A stretch of DNA of 64,000 bases, taken from NCBI RefSeq assembly GCF_013003985.1, contig NZ_CP053073.1:3410001-3474000 (forward strand). The letters run 5' to 3'. This DNA is from Usitatibacter palustris. Its GTDB lineage: Bacteria > Pseudomonadota > Gammaproteobacteria > Burkholderiales > Usitatibacteraceae. Position 1 is the stretch's first letter. Each line of letters begins with the position of its first letter. This document shows positions 26,607 through 35,813 of this stretch, in pieces. The position numbers were made by a program, and so were the translations under genes. Under the pieces are notes generated by a model. It made no database searches. It saw nothing but the letters and a program-made list of their open reading frames with translations, and was not told the DNA's origin.

Positions 26607-27374
26607 AAAGTCGTCATCCTCGCCGGAGGCCTCGGCTCCCGCATCAGCGAAGAATCCTCGATCCGCCCCAAGCCCATGGTCGAGATCGGCGGCAAGCCGA
26701 TCCTCTGGCACATCATGAAGATCTACTCCGCCCACGGCGTGAACGACTTCGTGATCTGCCTGGGGTACAAGGGCTACATCATCAAGGAGTACTTCGCGAA
26801 CTACTTCCTGCACACCGCGGACGTGACGTTCGACCTCGTGGACAACCGCATGGAGGTCCACCAGAAAGCCTCCGAGCCCTGGCGCGTGACGTTGATCGAC
26901 ACGGGCGACGCCTCGCAGACGGGCGGACGCCTGAAGCGCGTCGAGAAGTACGTCTCGGATGCGCCGTTCTGCCTCACGTACGGCGACGGTGTCGCGAACG
27001 TGGACGTGGGCAAGCTCGTCGCCCACCACCAGAAGAGCAAGCGCATCGCGACCGTGACCGCCGTGCGCCCGCCCGGCCGGTTCGGCGCGCTCTCCATCGA
27101 CGGCGAGCGCGTCACGGGCTTCGTGGAGAAGCCCGCGGGCGATGGCGGCCTGATCAACGGCGGCTTCTTCGTGCTGCAGCCCGAGGCGTTCAAGTACCTC
27201 AAGGGCGGTGACCTCGACGTGTGGGAACGCGAACCGCTCGAGGGGCTCGCTCGCGACGGCCAGCTCGGTGCTTTCCACCACGAGGGTTTCTGGCAGCCGA
27301 TGGACACGCTGCGCGACAAGAACGTGCTCGAGGAGCTCTGGTCCACAGGCAAGGCGCCCTGGAAGGTGTGGTGA
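26604..27374 (+). CDS. rfbF: Glucose-1-phosphate cytidylyltransferase
   Basis: A 256-residue nucleotidyltransferase making CDP-glucose from CTP and glucose-1-phosphate. The N-terminal motif [20 protein letters not shown] and then [18 protein letters not shown] are RfbF hallmarks. [12 protein letters not shown] holds the metal aspartate, and FVEKP plus [10 protein letters not shown] and [13 protein letters not shown] complete the family pattern. Length is standard (about 257). It overlaps rfbG by one base (TGATG), the usual order in CDP-deoxysugar loci. Confidence 0.96.
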   Translation: MKVVILAGGLGSRISEESSIRPKPMVEIGGKPILWHIMKIYSAHGVNDFVICLGYKGYIIKEYFANYFLHTADVTFDLVDNRMEVHQKASEPWRVTLIDTGDASQTGGRLKRVEKYVSDAPFCLTYGDGVANVDVGKLVAHHQKSKRIATVTAVRPPGRFGALSIDGERVTGFVEKPAGDGGLINGGFFVLQPEAFKYLKGGDLDVWEREPLEGLARDGQLGAFHHEGFWQPMDTLRDKNVLEELWSTGKAPWKVW

Positions 27375-28444
27375 TGCTCGAGCCTTCAGCCTGGCGCGGC
27401 CGGCGAGTGCTCGTGACCGGCCACACCGGCTTCAAGGGCGGCTGGCTCTCGGTGTGGCTCGCGAGCCTCGGCGCGAAGGTCGCGGGCTATGCGCTCGATC
27501 CGCCGACGGTGCCCAGCTTCTTCACGGCGGGCGACGTCGCGACCTTGCTGGCCGACAACCGCGGTGACATCCGCGACGCCGGCGCCACGCGCCGCGTGAT
27601 CGAATCATTCGATCCCGAAGTCGTCTTCCATCTCGCCGCCCAGCCCCTGGTGAAGGAAGGCTATCGGGAGCCGATCGAAACGTACGCCACGAACGTGGTG
27701 GGCACCGCAAGCGTGCTCGAGGCCTGCCGCCACGCGAAGAGCGTGCGCGCGATCGTCGCGATCACCACCGACAAGTGCTACGAAAACCGGGAGTGGGATC
27801 GCGCGTATGTCGAGGGCGACGCGCTCGGCGGCCACGATCCCTACAGCAACAGCAAGGCGTGCACGGAACTGGTGTGCGATGCCTATCGCCGCTCGTTCTT
27901 CGCGGAGCGCACGCCGCACGTGGGACTCGCCACGGCGCGCGCGGGCAACGTGATCGGCGGCGGCGACTGGGCGGCCGACCGGCTCATTCCCGATCTCGTG
28001 CGATCGGCCAACGCCGGAGCCGAGACACGCATCCGCTACCCGGGCGCGACGCGACCCTGGCAGCACGTGATCGAACCGTTGCATGGTTACCTCCTGCTCG
28101 CGCAGCGCCTGTTCGAAGCGCCGGGCGACTTTTCCGAGGCCTGGAATTTCGGCCCCGATCCCGGAGGCGACCGTCCGGTGGGTGAAGTGGTCGAGAAGTT
28201 CGCGAAGTTGTGGCCCGGGAAGGTGCGCTGGAGTGTCGACGATGTGCCGCATGCGCACGAGGCGGGCAAGCTCATGCTCGATTCGACGAAAGCGCTGGAG
28301 CGGCTCGGTTGGAAGCCGCGGCTTGGGCTCGATGAAGCGCTGCGCCTCACGGTCGAGTGGTACGCCGCCGCGCAGGGCAAGACGCAGGGCGTGCTGCGCA
28401 CCCTCAGCGAAAACCAGATTCGCTCCTACTGCGCGGCGGCCTGA
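27374..28444 (+). CDS. rfbG: CDP-glucose 4,6-dehydratase
   Basis: A 356-residue SDR converting CDP-glucose to CDP-4-keto-6-deoxyglucose. Visible are GHTGFKGGWLSVWL (NAD motif, 16-29), HLAAQPLVKEGY, the TTDKCYEN catalytic segment (131-138), Y157-x3-K161, and RAGNVIGGGDWAADRLIPD. This is the branch point for CDP-linked 3,6-dideoxy or branched deoxysugars. The nearby RmlC-type epimerase, SDR and TylC3-type C-methyltransferase could act on its product. No PLP-dependent 3-dehydratase (RfbH) is in the window, arguing against a simple 3,6-dideoxyhexose. Confidence 0.96.
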   Translation: MLEPSAWRGRRVLVTGHTGFKGGWLSVWLASLGAKVAGYALDPPTVPSFFTAGDVATLLADNRGDIRDAGATRRVIESFDPEVVFHLAAQPLVKEGYREPIETYATNVVGTASVLEACRHAKSVRAIVAITTDKCYENREWDRAYVEGDALGGHDPYSNSKACTELVCDAYRRSFFAERTPHVGLATARAGNVIGGGDWAADRLIPDLVRSANAGAETRIRYPGATRPWQHVIEPLHGYLLLAQRLFEAPGDFSEAWNFGPDPGGDRPVGEVVEKFAKLWPGKVRWSVDDVPHAHEAGKLMLDSTKALERLGWKPRLGLDEALRLTVEWYAAAQGKTQGVLRTLSENQIRSYCAAA

Positions 28445-28446
28445 GC

Positions 28447-29778
28447 GTGGCGTCGCCCACGCGCGTCGAGGCCATCGCATCCTTCGATGGAGGGATGCGC
28501 ATCGAGAGCGCGGTCGCGCGGCCCGATCGCTACCGATTCTTCGACCAGCTCGCCGGTGAAGGGCATTTCATCTCGCGCGGCGGCGGCTACTCGTATGCGG
28601 CGGCGAGCTTCGGCGCGGGCGCGACCTCGATCGATCATCGTTCCTTCAACCGGATCCTCGGGTTCGACACGGCGACGGGTCACGTCCACGTCGAGGCCGG
28701 CCTCACGCTCGGCGACCTGTTTGCATTCCTTCGCTCGCGCGGCTGGTACCTGCCGACGCAGCCGGGATTTCCCGCCATCACGGTCGGCGGTTGCATCGCG
28801 GCCGAGTGCCACGGCAAGAACCAGCTGCGCGACGGCTGCTTCTCGGCGCAGGTCGCGAGCCTCGAGCTCTTCCACCCAGCCCACGGGACGATGACGCTTT
28901 CGCGAACGCAGAACGCCGCGCTGTTCGAGCTCACGTGCGGCGGCTTCGGGCTGACCGGATGCATCCTGAGTGCGACGCTGATCGCGCGGCCCATCGAGGG
29001 ATCGCAGGTGGAAGTGCGCACGGAAGCGGTCGACGATGCGCGCGCGCTCCCCGCGGTCCTCAGGCGCCACGCGGAATCCGCGGACTTCGCCTACAGCTGG
29101 CACGACTTCAACACGTCGGCACCGGGTCCGGGATTCGTCATGAGCGGAACGCGCGCCGGCGCGCCCGACAAGGCGGCGAGCACGCCGCGAGCCAGCGACC
29201 TGCGCTGGGACACGCGCAGCGCCTTTCCCGTGGCCGGCTGGAATGGCCCGACCGCTTCCCTCGCGACCGCACTCTATCGCCACCTCTCGCTGCGCGAGCG
29301 TTCACCCCGGAGCGTGCCGCTCTTCGATGCGATGTTTCCCCTCGCGACGAAGGGTGCGGCGTACTTCAAGCTCTTCGGCGCGCGCGGCTTCTGCGAGTTC
29401 CAGGCGGTGATTCCCGAGTCCGCCTTCGCGCCGTTCTGCGACGCCGTGTGGTCGCGCGTACGCAGCAAACCCATTCCCATCACGCTCGCCTCGGCGAAAC
29501 TCTTCGGCGGGGACCAGCGATTCCTTCGCTTCGCGGGCAGCGGCGTGAACTTCGCGCTCGACTTTCCGCGCACCGAGGCCGCGCCCGCGTTCCTCGAGTT
29601 CCTCGACGGCCTCACGCTCGAGATGGGACTCGTGCCGAACGCGATCAAGGATTCACGCCTGCCCGCGGCCGTTGCGCGCCGTGCGTTCCCCGGCTACGAC
29701 GCATTCGCCGAGCAACTGCGTGCGTTCGATCCGAAGCGCACGTTCCGCTCGGAAATGTCCGAAAGGCTCGGCCTGTGA
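28447..29778 (+). CDS. FAD-linked oxidoreductase (DprE1-like)
   Basis: A 443-residue flavoprotein of the FAD-binding-4/ALO type. RGGGYSYAAASFGAG binds FAD pyrophosphate, and ITVGGCIAAECHGKN followed by DGCF matches the DprE1 signature. The C-terminus KDSRLPAAVARRAFPGYDAF and FDPKRTFRSEMSERL also matches DprE1. Mycobacterial DprE1 oxidises the C2 hydroxyl of polyprenyl-phosphoribose; DprE2 then reduces it to the arabinose epimer. The next gene is a DprE2-like SDR overlapping by 4 bases, so the pair likely performs a 2-epimerisation. The GTG at 28447, two bases after rfbG, is taken as start. No UbiA-type DPPR synthase is visible here. Confidence 0.85.
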   Translation: MASPTRVEAIASFDGGMRIESAVARPDRYRFFDQLAGEGHFISRGGGYSYAAASFGAGATSIDHRSFNRILGFDTATGHVHVEAGLTLGDLFAFLRSRGWYLPTQPGFPAITVGGCIAAECHGKNQLRDGCFSAQVASLELFHPAHGTMTLSRTQNAALFELTCGGFGLTGCILSATLIARPIEGSQVEVRTEAVDDARALPAVLRRHAESADFAYSWHDFNTSAPGPGFVMSGTRAGAPDKAASTPRASDLRWDTRSAFPVAGWNGPTASLATALYRHLSLRERSPRSVPLFDAMFPLATKGAAYFKLFGARGFCEFQAVIPESAFAPFCDAVWSRVRSKPIPITLASAKLFGGDQRFLRFAGSGVNFALDFPRTEAAPAFLEFLDGLTLEMGLVPNAIKDSRLPAAVARRAFPGYDAFAEQLRAFDPKRTFRSEMSERLGL

Positions 29779-30515
29779 AGGCGCTCATCGTCGGCGCGAC
29801 GGCGGGCCTGGGGCGGGCGCTGGCCGAATGCCTCGCGGCGAAGAAGATCGATCTCTTCCTCGTCGCGAGTGATGAGCGTGACTTGCGCGCCCTGGCGAGC
29901 CACCTCGAGCTCACGCACGGCATCGCGGTGCGCACGTTGGCGCGTAGCGTGACCGCGGAAGCCGGCTGGGCGAGCGAAGTTCGCGCGCTCGCCGAGAAGG
30001 ACGCGCCCGTGGACTACCTGCTGTTTCCGGTCGGCGCCTCGCGCGACGACGACACCGGCATGCTCGCCGACGATCGCGCGCTCGAGCTCTTCGGCGCGAA
30101 CCTCATCGGCATCACGCATCTCGCCGGCGCATTCCTGCCGGGCATGCTCGCGCGCAAATCCGGATGCATCGCCGGGTTCGGCTCGATCGCCGCAGCGCGC
30201 GGACGCGCGAAGAACGTCATCTACTCAGCCTCGAAGAGCGCGCTGCGCACCTATTTCGAAAGCCTGATGCACATCGGGGCAGCGCACGGCCTTCGCGTGC
30301 ATTTCTACGTGATCGGCTATCTCGACACGCAGCAGTCCTACGGCAAGCGCCTGCCGCTGCCCGTCGCCTCGCCCGCTTCCGTGGCCGAGCGTGTCGTCGC
30401 CTCGCTCGACGGCCGGAGCCATGTCGCGCACCTGCCGCGCTTCTGGTTCCTGGTCGAGGCGATCGTGCGGGCGGTGCCGTTCTTCGTCTACCGGATGATG
30501 GCGCGGCGCGCGTGA
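29775..30515 (+). CDS. Short-chain dehydrogenase (DprE2-like)
   Basis: A 246-residue SDR. GATAGLGRALAE is the NADP motif, SIAAARGRAKNVIYSASKSAL holds the Ser-Tyr-x3-Lys catalytic set, and a hydrophobic C-terminus (FLVEAIVRAVPFFVYRMM) could associate with the membrane, as in DprE2. The GTG start overlaps the DprE1-like stop (GTGA). It is the probable reductase of an oxidise-then-reduce epimerase acting on a lipid-linked or nucleotide sugar. Confidence 0.83.
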   Translation: MKALIVGATAGLGRALAECLAAKKIDLFLVASDERDLRALASHLELTHGIAVRTLARSVTAEAGWASEVRALAEKDAPVDYLLFPVGASRDDDTGMLADDRALELFGANLIGITHLAGAFLPGMLARKSGCIAGFGSIAAARGRAKNVIYSASKSALRTYFESLMHIGAAHGLRVHFYVIGYLDTQQSYGKRLPLPVASPASVAERVVASLDGRSHVAHLPRFWFLVEAIVRAVPFFVYRMMARRA

Positions 30516-31516
30516 GCGAATCCCCGAACGACGCGGATCCCGCGATCGAGGTCGAGCAGCCCGCGAAGGCCCGCCATCCGATCTTCCTCGTGCTGAAGAT
30601 CGCGGTCACGCTGGGCCTGGTGGCGCTCCTGGTTTCCAAGATCGACATCGCGGCGGTGACCGCGCGCGTGGCCAACGCCGATCCCGCGTGGCTCGCCGCC
30701 GCGGTTGCCCTGCTCGCCGCGCAACTCGTCGCGAGCGGCCTGCGCTGGCGGCGCATCGCGCTTCGCCTCGGGCTGCCGATGACCCGCCGCATGGCGGTGC
30801 GCCTGGCCATGGTGGGCCAGTTCTTCAGCCAGGCGATGCCCGCGGCAATCGGCGGCGACGTGGTCCGCGCGTGGCTTGCTTCGCGCGAGAGCGGCAACCT
30901 CGGCGCATCGGTATCGTCGGTCCTCTCGGACCGCGCGATCGCATTCGTGGTCCTGCTGCTCACCGCGTCCGTGGGCCAGGTGCTCGCGTCGAGTCTCGTG
31001 TCCGACAGCCGCGCCCTCGAGGCACTGCGCCTGTTCGTCTGGGCGCTCACGGCGATCGCCATCGCCGGCCTCGCCCTCGGACCCATCGTCGTCGCGCCGC
31101 TCGCGAAGTTCAAGTTCGGCGCTCGCCTGCGCCGCGTGCTTGCCGATGCGCGCTCGATCGTCAGTCCGCCCTGGAACAAGGCCGCGGCGACCGGGTTGAT
31201 CTCGGTCTTCGTGCAGCTGTCCCTCGTGGCGTGCGCTTTCTGCATCGCGCGCGCCCTCGCCCTGCCGCTCACCTTCATGGGTTGCCTGGTGATGATCCCG
31301 CCGGTGCTCATCACCACGATCATCCCGGTGTCGATCGGCGGGTGGGGTGTCCGCGAAAGCGCGATGGTCGTGGGTCTCGGGATGCTCGGCGTGCAATCGG
31401 ATGGCGCGCTCGCCCTGTCCATCCTTTACGGCCTCGGAAACCTCGTGATCGCGGTGCCCGGTGGAATCGTGTGGGTCGCCACCCACGGCCTGCAGCCGGC
31501 TAGAAGCGGGCCGTAA
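30512..31516 (+). CDS. UPF0104/LPG-synthase-type transmembrane protein
   Basis: A 334-residue inner-membrane protein of the lysylphosphatidylglycerol synthase TM family (AglD/UPF0104). It has about eight helices and the family segments MVGQFFSQAMPAAIGGDVVR, VLSDRAIAFVVLLL and PVSIGGWGVRESAMVVG. Members in glycan loci are suspected lipid or lipid-sugar handlers. The GTG start overlaps the SDR stop. Its last 17 bases overlap the convergent membrane-protein gene. Confidence 0.87.
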   Translation: MSESPNDADPAIEVEQPAKARHPIFLVLKIAVTLGLVALLVSKIDIAAVTARVANADPAWLAAAVALLAAQLVASGLRWRRIALRLGLPMTRRMAVRLAMVGQFFSQAMPAAIGGDVVRAWLASRESGNLGASVSSVLSDRAIAFVVLLLTASVGQVLASSLVSDSRALEALRLFVWALTAIAIAGLALGPIVVAPLAKFKFGARLRRVLADARSIVSPPWNKAAATGLISVFVQLSLVACAFCIARALALPLTFMGCLVMIPPVLITTIIPVSIGGWGVRESAMVVGLGMLGVQSDGALALSILYGLGNLVIAVPGGIVWVATHGLQPARSGP

Positions 31517-33332
31517 GCGCCATCACGAACTTGTCCTCTGCGCCGGCAACCGGCTGCAGCAGCGACTTGGGCAGCGTCGCCTGGGGAACGAACAAGGGAA
31601 TTCCGATCGGCGCGGCCGTGTCGCCGCCGGGCTGCGCGGTGAAGTCGAGCGCGAATTCGCGGTACTCGGGTGCCGTCGGTGCGGCGAGCGACAACTGCAC
31701 GTTCGACCAGTCGCGCAATTCGCCGGCGTTCAGGGTCCCGCGATCGAGATCGGTCCAGCCCGAGGCATTCTTGCCGCGAAGCTTCCACGCCACCGTGTAC
31801 GTCGTCGGCACCTTGCCCCACGTCACGACCTGGAACGAAAGGACGCTCAGCCCCGCATGCGTCGTGCGGAATTCCTGCGTCACGATGCGGTCGGCCGTGA
31901 TGGCCTCGGCATTGGCGAGCGTCGCCGACCCGAGCTTCGCGTTGAGCACGCGCGCGAATCGATAGGGGCCGAGCTTGTACTTCTTCAACTTGTCGCGCAG
32001 CGCCTGAACCGCCGGCCCGTCGGGATAGACGATCGCGTCGTCCGCGGTCGGCACGCCTTCGGGATTGAAGGCATTGGCGAGTTGCTGGTCGAGCAGGTTC
32101 GCCTCGCGATAGATGTGGACCCCGCGGTAATAGCTGTTGATCGAGATTCCCATGAACACGACAAGCGCGCACGCGGCGAAGCGTGGGCCCAGGTGAAGAA
32201 GCGAGAGCCCCCTGCGCAGGTACGAGCCCGGCGCGCCGGTCGCGGCGTAATAGTAGAGGACGCCGAACAGCGGAAAGCTCGCGAAGATCGCGTAGCGGCT
32301 GGCGATCGAGTACCCGATCCCGTGCGCGTCGAACGCAACCCGGCCCCACGCCGTGGCCGCGGCCGAAACGAGACCGATGCCCACGAAGAGATAAAGGACC
32401 ATCGCGGCGGGCTCGCGGCGGCGCATGCCGGCCCACCCGCTTTTCAGTGCGTCGGCCGTGACGAGGAGTACGACGCCGCCGATCGCCGCCGCCCAGATCA
32501 GCGTGTTGGAGCTGCGGAACAGTTCCTTGAACGGGAAATAGATCAGGTGCGCGAGCGGTGAGCCGATGTACGCGACCACGAAGCCCGTCAGCTCGATGAT
32601 GCCGCGAGAGCCGGTCGCGGGTTCCTTCGGAAGCCCGGGCATGTAAAGCGCCAGGGCGAGGATGAGGTTGAGGATCCAGAAGACGGCCCAGCGACCGGGC
32701 TTGCGCCAGGGCACGGCCGACGCCTGCATGACCATCGCCGCGACCAGGAACACGAAGAGCCCGTTGGTCAGCGTGTAGGTCGCGAGCCATGCGCAGGCGG
32801 CCGCCGCCACGTTGCGCTTCCAGGAAGCGGCGTGGGGCGCGAGCAGCGCGATGGCACCGACCATCAACAAGTTGGCGAGCGTGAGCGGCAGCATCATCGA
32901 CCACCAATGGTTGTGATGCCCCACCGGCGAAAACAGCAGGACGCCCGCGATCGCCGCCGTGACCGCCGCATGCAGGCGGCGTCCGGGTGCGATGACGCGC
33001 ACGATGATCCACAGATGGACCGCCCACGTCGCGAGGCCGACGCCGATCATGTAGATGTACTCGGAGCGGATGTCCCACCGGGTGAGCACCGCGTTGGCCA
33101 CGTAGATCAGGCGATACAGGAAGGGTCGCGTGTGGTTGTGCGGCGCGAACAGGTCCCAGAAGCTCAGGGTCCCGTCGTAGTAGGCGACGATGAATCTCGC
33201 GAGCTCCACGTGATCCCAGTGCGGATGCGTGACCGCGGAGTACTGCGTCATCGCGATGAAGTATATGGCCGGCGAGACGATCGCGAGCGCGAGGCCCGCC
33301 TGGATCCAACGGGAAGTGCGAATCATTTTCAT
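31500..33332 (-). CDS. Polytopic membrane protein, possible GT-C-type enzyme
   Basis: A 610-residue protein with about ten hydrophobic segments through residue 400 and a soluble beta-rich C-terminus. The first loop, HWDHVELARFIVAYYDG, then LFAPHNHTRPFLYR, has the acid and His/Asn pattern of a widespread uncharacterised membrane family near glycan genes. It is similar in layout, not clearly in sequence, to the protein at 17341. The start overlaps the SDR stop (ATGA), making it the last gene of the 35726-31500 run. Function is not known. Confidence 0.6.
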   Translation of the reverse strand: MKMIRTSRWIQAGLALAIVSPAIYFIAMTQYSAVTHPHWDHVELARFIVAYYDGTLSFWDLFAPHNHTRPFLYRLIYVANAVLTRWDIRSEYIYMIGVGLATWAVHLWIIVRVIAPGRRLHAAVTAAIAGVLLFSPVGHHNHWWSMMLPLTLANLLMVGAIALLAPHAASWKRNVAAAACAWLATYTLTNGLFVFLVAAMVMQASAVPWRKPGRWAVFWILNLILALALYMPGLPKEPATGSRGIIELTGFVVAYIGSPLAHLIYFPFKELFRSSNTLIWAAAIGGVVLLVTADALKSGWAGMRRREPAAMVLYLFVGIGLVSAAATAWGRVAFDAHGIGYSIASRYAIFASFPLFGVLYYYAATGAPGSYLRRGLSLLHLGPRFAACALVVFMGISINSYYRGVHIYREANLLDQQLANAFNPEGVPTADDAIVYPDGPAVQALRDKLKKYKLGPYRFARVLNAKLGSATLANAEAITADRIVTQEFRTTHAGLSVLSFQVVTWGKVPTTYTVAWKLRGKNASGWTDLDRGTLNAGELRDWSNVQLSLAAPTAPEYREFALDFTAQPGGDTAAPIGIPLFVPQATLPKSLLQPVAGAEDKFVMALTARF

Positions 33333-34246
33333 GGGTTCACCGCGGCTTGCGCGCGCATTTCGTCGAGGACGCGAGCGAGCCCCTGCTCGAGCGTGACCTC
33401 CGGGTTCCAGCCCAGCGCCTTCAGGCGCGCGTTGTCGCCGCCGATGGAAGGAGGGTCATACGCGCGGGGGGGCACGGCTCCGAAGTTGATCTTCGCTCCG
33501 GTGCCGGCGTGTTGCCGCACCATCGTCATGATCTCGGCGATCGGTACCGGGCGCGCCGAGGCAATGTTGTAGGTCCCGGTCGTCGCGCGCTCGAGAAGGA
33601 CTGCGAAGCCGCGAGCCACGTCATCGACATGCAGGTAATCGCGCAATTGCGTGCCCGCGCTCGCATCGAAGTCCTTGCCCGCGAGCATCGCGCGCGCCAC
33701 GGCGGGAATCACGCGGCTGGGATCCTCGCCGGGACCATAGAGGTAGAAAACGCGCCCGAAGGCGAACGTGTAGTCGCCGAGTGCGGCCATCTGCTGGCCG
33801 ATGAGCCCCAGCGAGAGCTTGCACGCGGCATAGAGCGTCTCGGGCTTCGTCGGACCGTCCTCGCGCATCAGGGCCGCCTGCGGCGCGTACTCGAAGCAAG
33901 TGCCCGCCGCCACCACGCGCCTGCAGCCAACGCGCTCGAGCAGGCGCAGGAGCGCGATGCTTCCCGCGAGGCAATCGAGGTTGCGCGGCGAAGGAAGGTA
34001 CTTGCCCGGCTCGGCGTACCACGCGAGGTGCACGCAGCCTTCGGGCGCGAACGCCTCGATGCCTGCGCGCGCGGACTCGATCGACTCGAGCGCACCTTCG
34101 ATCTTGCGCAGGCGCGCATGACCCTCGAGGCGCTTGAGCGAATGTCCGGGCGTGACCAGCGCGGCGACTTCGTGTCCGCGTTCCTCGAGCACGCGCAGCA
34201 CGCGCGCGCCGATGAATCCCGTCGCCCCCGTGAGCAGGACCTTCAC
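33329..34246 (-). CDS. NAD-dependent sugar epimerase/reductase (extended SDR)
   Basis: A 305-residue extended SDR. VLLTGATGFIGARVLRVLEE is the Rossmann start, AGTCFEYAP supplies the catalytic-Thr region and LYAACKLS holds Tyr-x3-Lys. YGPGEDPSRVIPAV and LRDYLHVDDVARGF are common to NDP-sugar epimerases and reductases. Given rfbF, rfbG and an RmlC-type enzyme, it may be the 4-reductase completing a CDP-deoxysugar. The GTG at 34246 overlaps the rfbC stop. Confidence 0.82.
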   Translation of the reverse strand: MKVLLTGATGFIGARVLRVLEERGHEVAALVTPGHSLKRLEGHARLRKIEGALESIESARAGIEAFAPEGCVHLAWYAEPGKYLPSPRNLDCLAGSIALLRLLERVGCRRVVAAGTCFEYAPQAALMREDGPTKPETLYAACKLSLGLIGQQMAALGDYTFAFGRVFYLYGPGEDPSRVIPAVARAMLAGKDFDASAGTQLRDYLHVDDVARGFAVLLERATTGTYNIASARPVPIAEIMTMVRQHAGTGAKINFGAVPPRAYDPPSIGGDNARLKALGWNPEVTLEQGLARVLDEMRAQAAVNP

Positions 34247-34773
34247 GCCGCGAAATCCGCGTAGCCCGCGTCGCGCTCGGAAACGACCGGATCGGCGACC
34301 GGCCAGCGGATCGCGAACGACGGATCGTTCCAGCGCGCGCCGCGCGAGGCCTCCGGGACGTAGGGCACCGACATCTGGTAGTACACCTCGCTGTTGTCGG
34401 CGAGTGTCTGGAAACCGTGGCCAAACCCGGGAGGGATGTAGAGCGCGCGGTGATTGTCCGCCGTGAGCTCGAAACCGACCCACTTGCGGAACGTGGGTGA
34501 ATCCGGGCGCAGATCGAGCGCGACATCGAAGATCGCGCCCGCCGTGCAGCGCACCAGCTTCGCTTCGGCATGCGGTTCGGCCTGCCAGTGCATGCCGCGC
34601 AGCGTGCCGCGCTTCGCGTTGTGCGACACGCTGCACTGGGCCACGCGCGCATCGAGGCCGGCGCGGGCGAACTCCTCGGCGCAGAACGAACGCCCGAAGA
34701 AACCGCGGGCATCCTCGCGCCGCTCAACGTCCACGACGACGAGCCCGGGGATCAACGTGGTTGCAAACTTCAT
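34243..34773 (-). CDS. rfbC: RmlC-type NDP-4-keto-6-deoxyhexose 3,5-epimerase
   Basis: A 176-residue cupin epimerase. KRGTLRGMHWQ carries the catalytic His, ALDLRPDSPTFRKW the Asp-containing strand, PPGFGHGFQTLAD the second signature and SEVYYQMS the Tyr. Length is typical of RmlC (about 180). With no rmlA or rmlB in the window it may act on the CDP-4-keto sugar made by RfbG rather than on a dTDP sugar. Overlaps of 4 bases on both sides show tight coupling. Confidence 0.9.
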   Translation of the reverse strand: MKFATTLIPGLVVVDVERREDARGFFGRSFCAEEFARAGLDARVAQCSVSHNAKRGTLRGMHWQAEPHAEAKLVRCTAGAIFDVALDLRPDSPTFRKWVGFELTADNHRALYIPPGFGHGFQTLADNSEVYYQMSVPYVPEASRGARWNDPSFAIRWPVADPVVSERDAGYADFAA

Positions 34774-35726
34774 CGCCGCCGGACGAGCGTGCCGCCTGCA
34801 TACGGCGGCTGGAGCGCGCAGTGCCGGGTGTCCAGGATGAAGTTGGGCCGGCCGAGCGTGTTCTTGTAGAGGCGCGCGACGTAGATCGAAACCGCCATGA
34901 CCGTGGCCCCGAGATACAGCGCGACGACGACGATCAACGTCGCGAGCACGCACCGGTCGCCGTGGGCGCCATAGGCCCATCCGAGGCCGGCCACGAGCGC
35001 GGCCCAGAACGGAAACGCATAGGCGGGCAGGCGCAGCAGGAGCGTGGAGGACGAAAGAATCCCCGCGATCGCGAACAGCGTCATCCCGATGAAGTTGTAG
35101 TGCGTCGTGCCGGCGATGCGCGGCTCGCGCCGGTAGGCCACGCCCACGCGCCGGAACCCGACTCGCCCGATCGAGGCGCGGATGAACGGAAACGAGTTCG
35201 TGTCGTGCGCAATGGCGTCGCGGACTTCGCGCGTGATCATCGCGAACTCCGCCATGTCGAGGATGATGTCCTCGTCGGCGATCGCGCGGGTCACGCGGTA
35301 GAAGAGCTTGCGCATGCCCTTGAGGAACGCGCCCTCGGGGCGGTCCACGCGCTCGCCGTAGACGATGTCGTTGCCTTCCTCGATGAGCTCGAGGAAGCGC
35401 GGGATCATTTCGGGCGGGTCTTCGCAGTCCACGTCGATCACGACGAAGAGGTCGCCCTGGGCATTGCGGAGGCCGCACTCGACGGAGCGCTGGTAGCCGC
35501 AGTTCTTGCTGAGCGAGAGGACGAAGACGTTGGGGTGCGCGGCGCGGAGCTTCGCCACCGCATCGAGGGAGCCGTCGGTCGAGGCGTTGTTGAGGAAGAC
35601 GACGTGCGTCTCGTAGCGCGCGGCGATGCCGTCGAGCACCGGCTTCAGGCGCGCGAAGAAGAGCGGGATCACCGCTTCCTCGTTGAACACCGGACAGATC
35701 ACCGCCAACCGCGGCAACGCTTGCAT
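34770..35726 (-). CDS. DPM1/GtrB-type GT2 glycosyltransferase
   Basis: A 318-residue membrane glycosyltransferase. LAVICPVFNEEAVIPLFFAR, FLNNASTDGSLDAV, LSKNCGYQRSVECGL and VIDVDCEDPPE are the GT2 core. A longer AEFAMITREV and RREPRIAGTTHYN region precedes two C-terminal helices (about 218-242 and 252-280). It probably loads a sugar on undecaprenyl phosphate. The ATG at 35726 is chosen; a GTG at 35738 is possible. It is the first gene of the minus-strand run. Confidence 0.85.
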   Translation of the reverse strand: MQALPRLAVICPVFNEEAVIPLFFARLKPVLDGIAARYETHVVFLNNASTDGSLDAVAKLRAAHPNVFVLSLSKNCGYQRSVECGLRNAQGDLFVVIDVDCEDPPEMIPRFLELIEEGNDIVYGERVDRPEGAFLKGMRKLFYRVTRAIADEDIILDMAEFAMITREVRDAIAHDTNSFPFIRASIGRVGFRRVGVAYRREPRIAGTTHYNFIGMTLFAIAGILSSSTLLLRLPAYAFPFWAALVAGLGWAYGAHGDRCVLATLIVVVALYLGATVMAVSIYVARLYKNTLGRPNFILDTRHCALQPPYAGGTLVRRR

Positions 35727-35779
35727 CGCAACGCTCACTCGCTCATCCCGATCTTGGGCGCCGCTATGATACAGGCCAA

Positions 35780-35806
35780 TTGAGAGCAACAATCGCGATG
35801 TACAAT
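35780..35806 (+). promoter_or_regulatory. Promoter-like element with almost no leader
   Basis: TTGAGA (35780-35785) and TACAAT (35801-35806) are separated by 15 bases. Only seven bases lie between the -10 and the ATG at 35814, so a transcript from here would be leaderless or nearly so. Confidence 0.4.
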
Positions 35807-35813
35807 CATCGAC

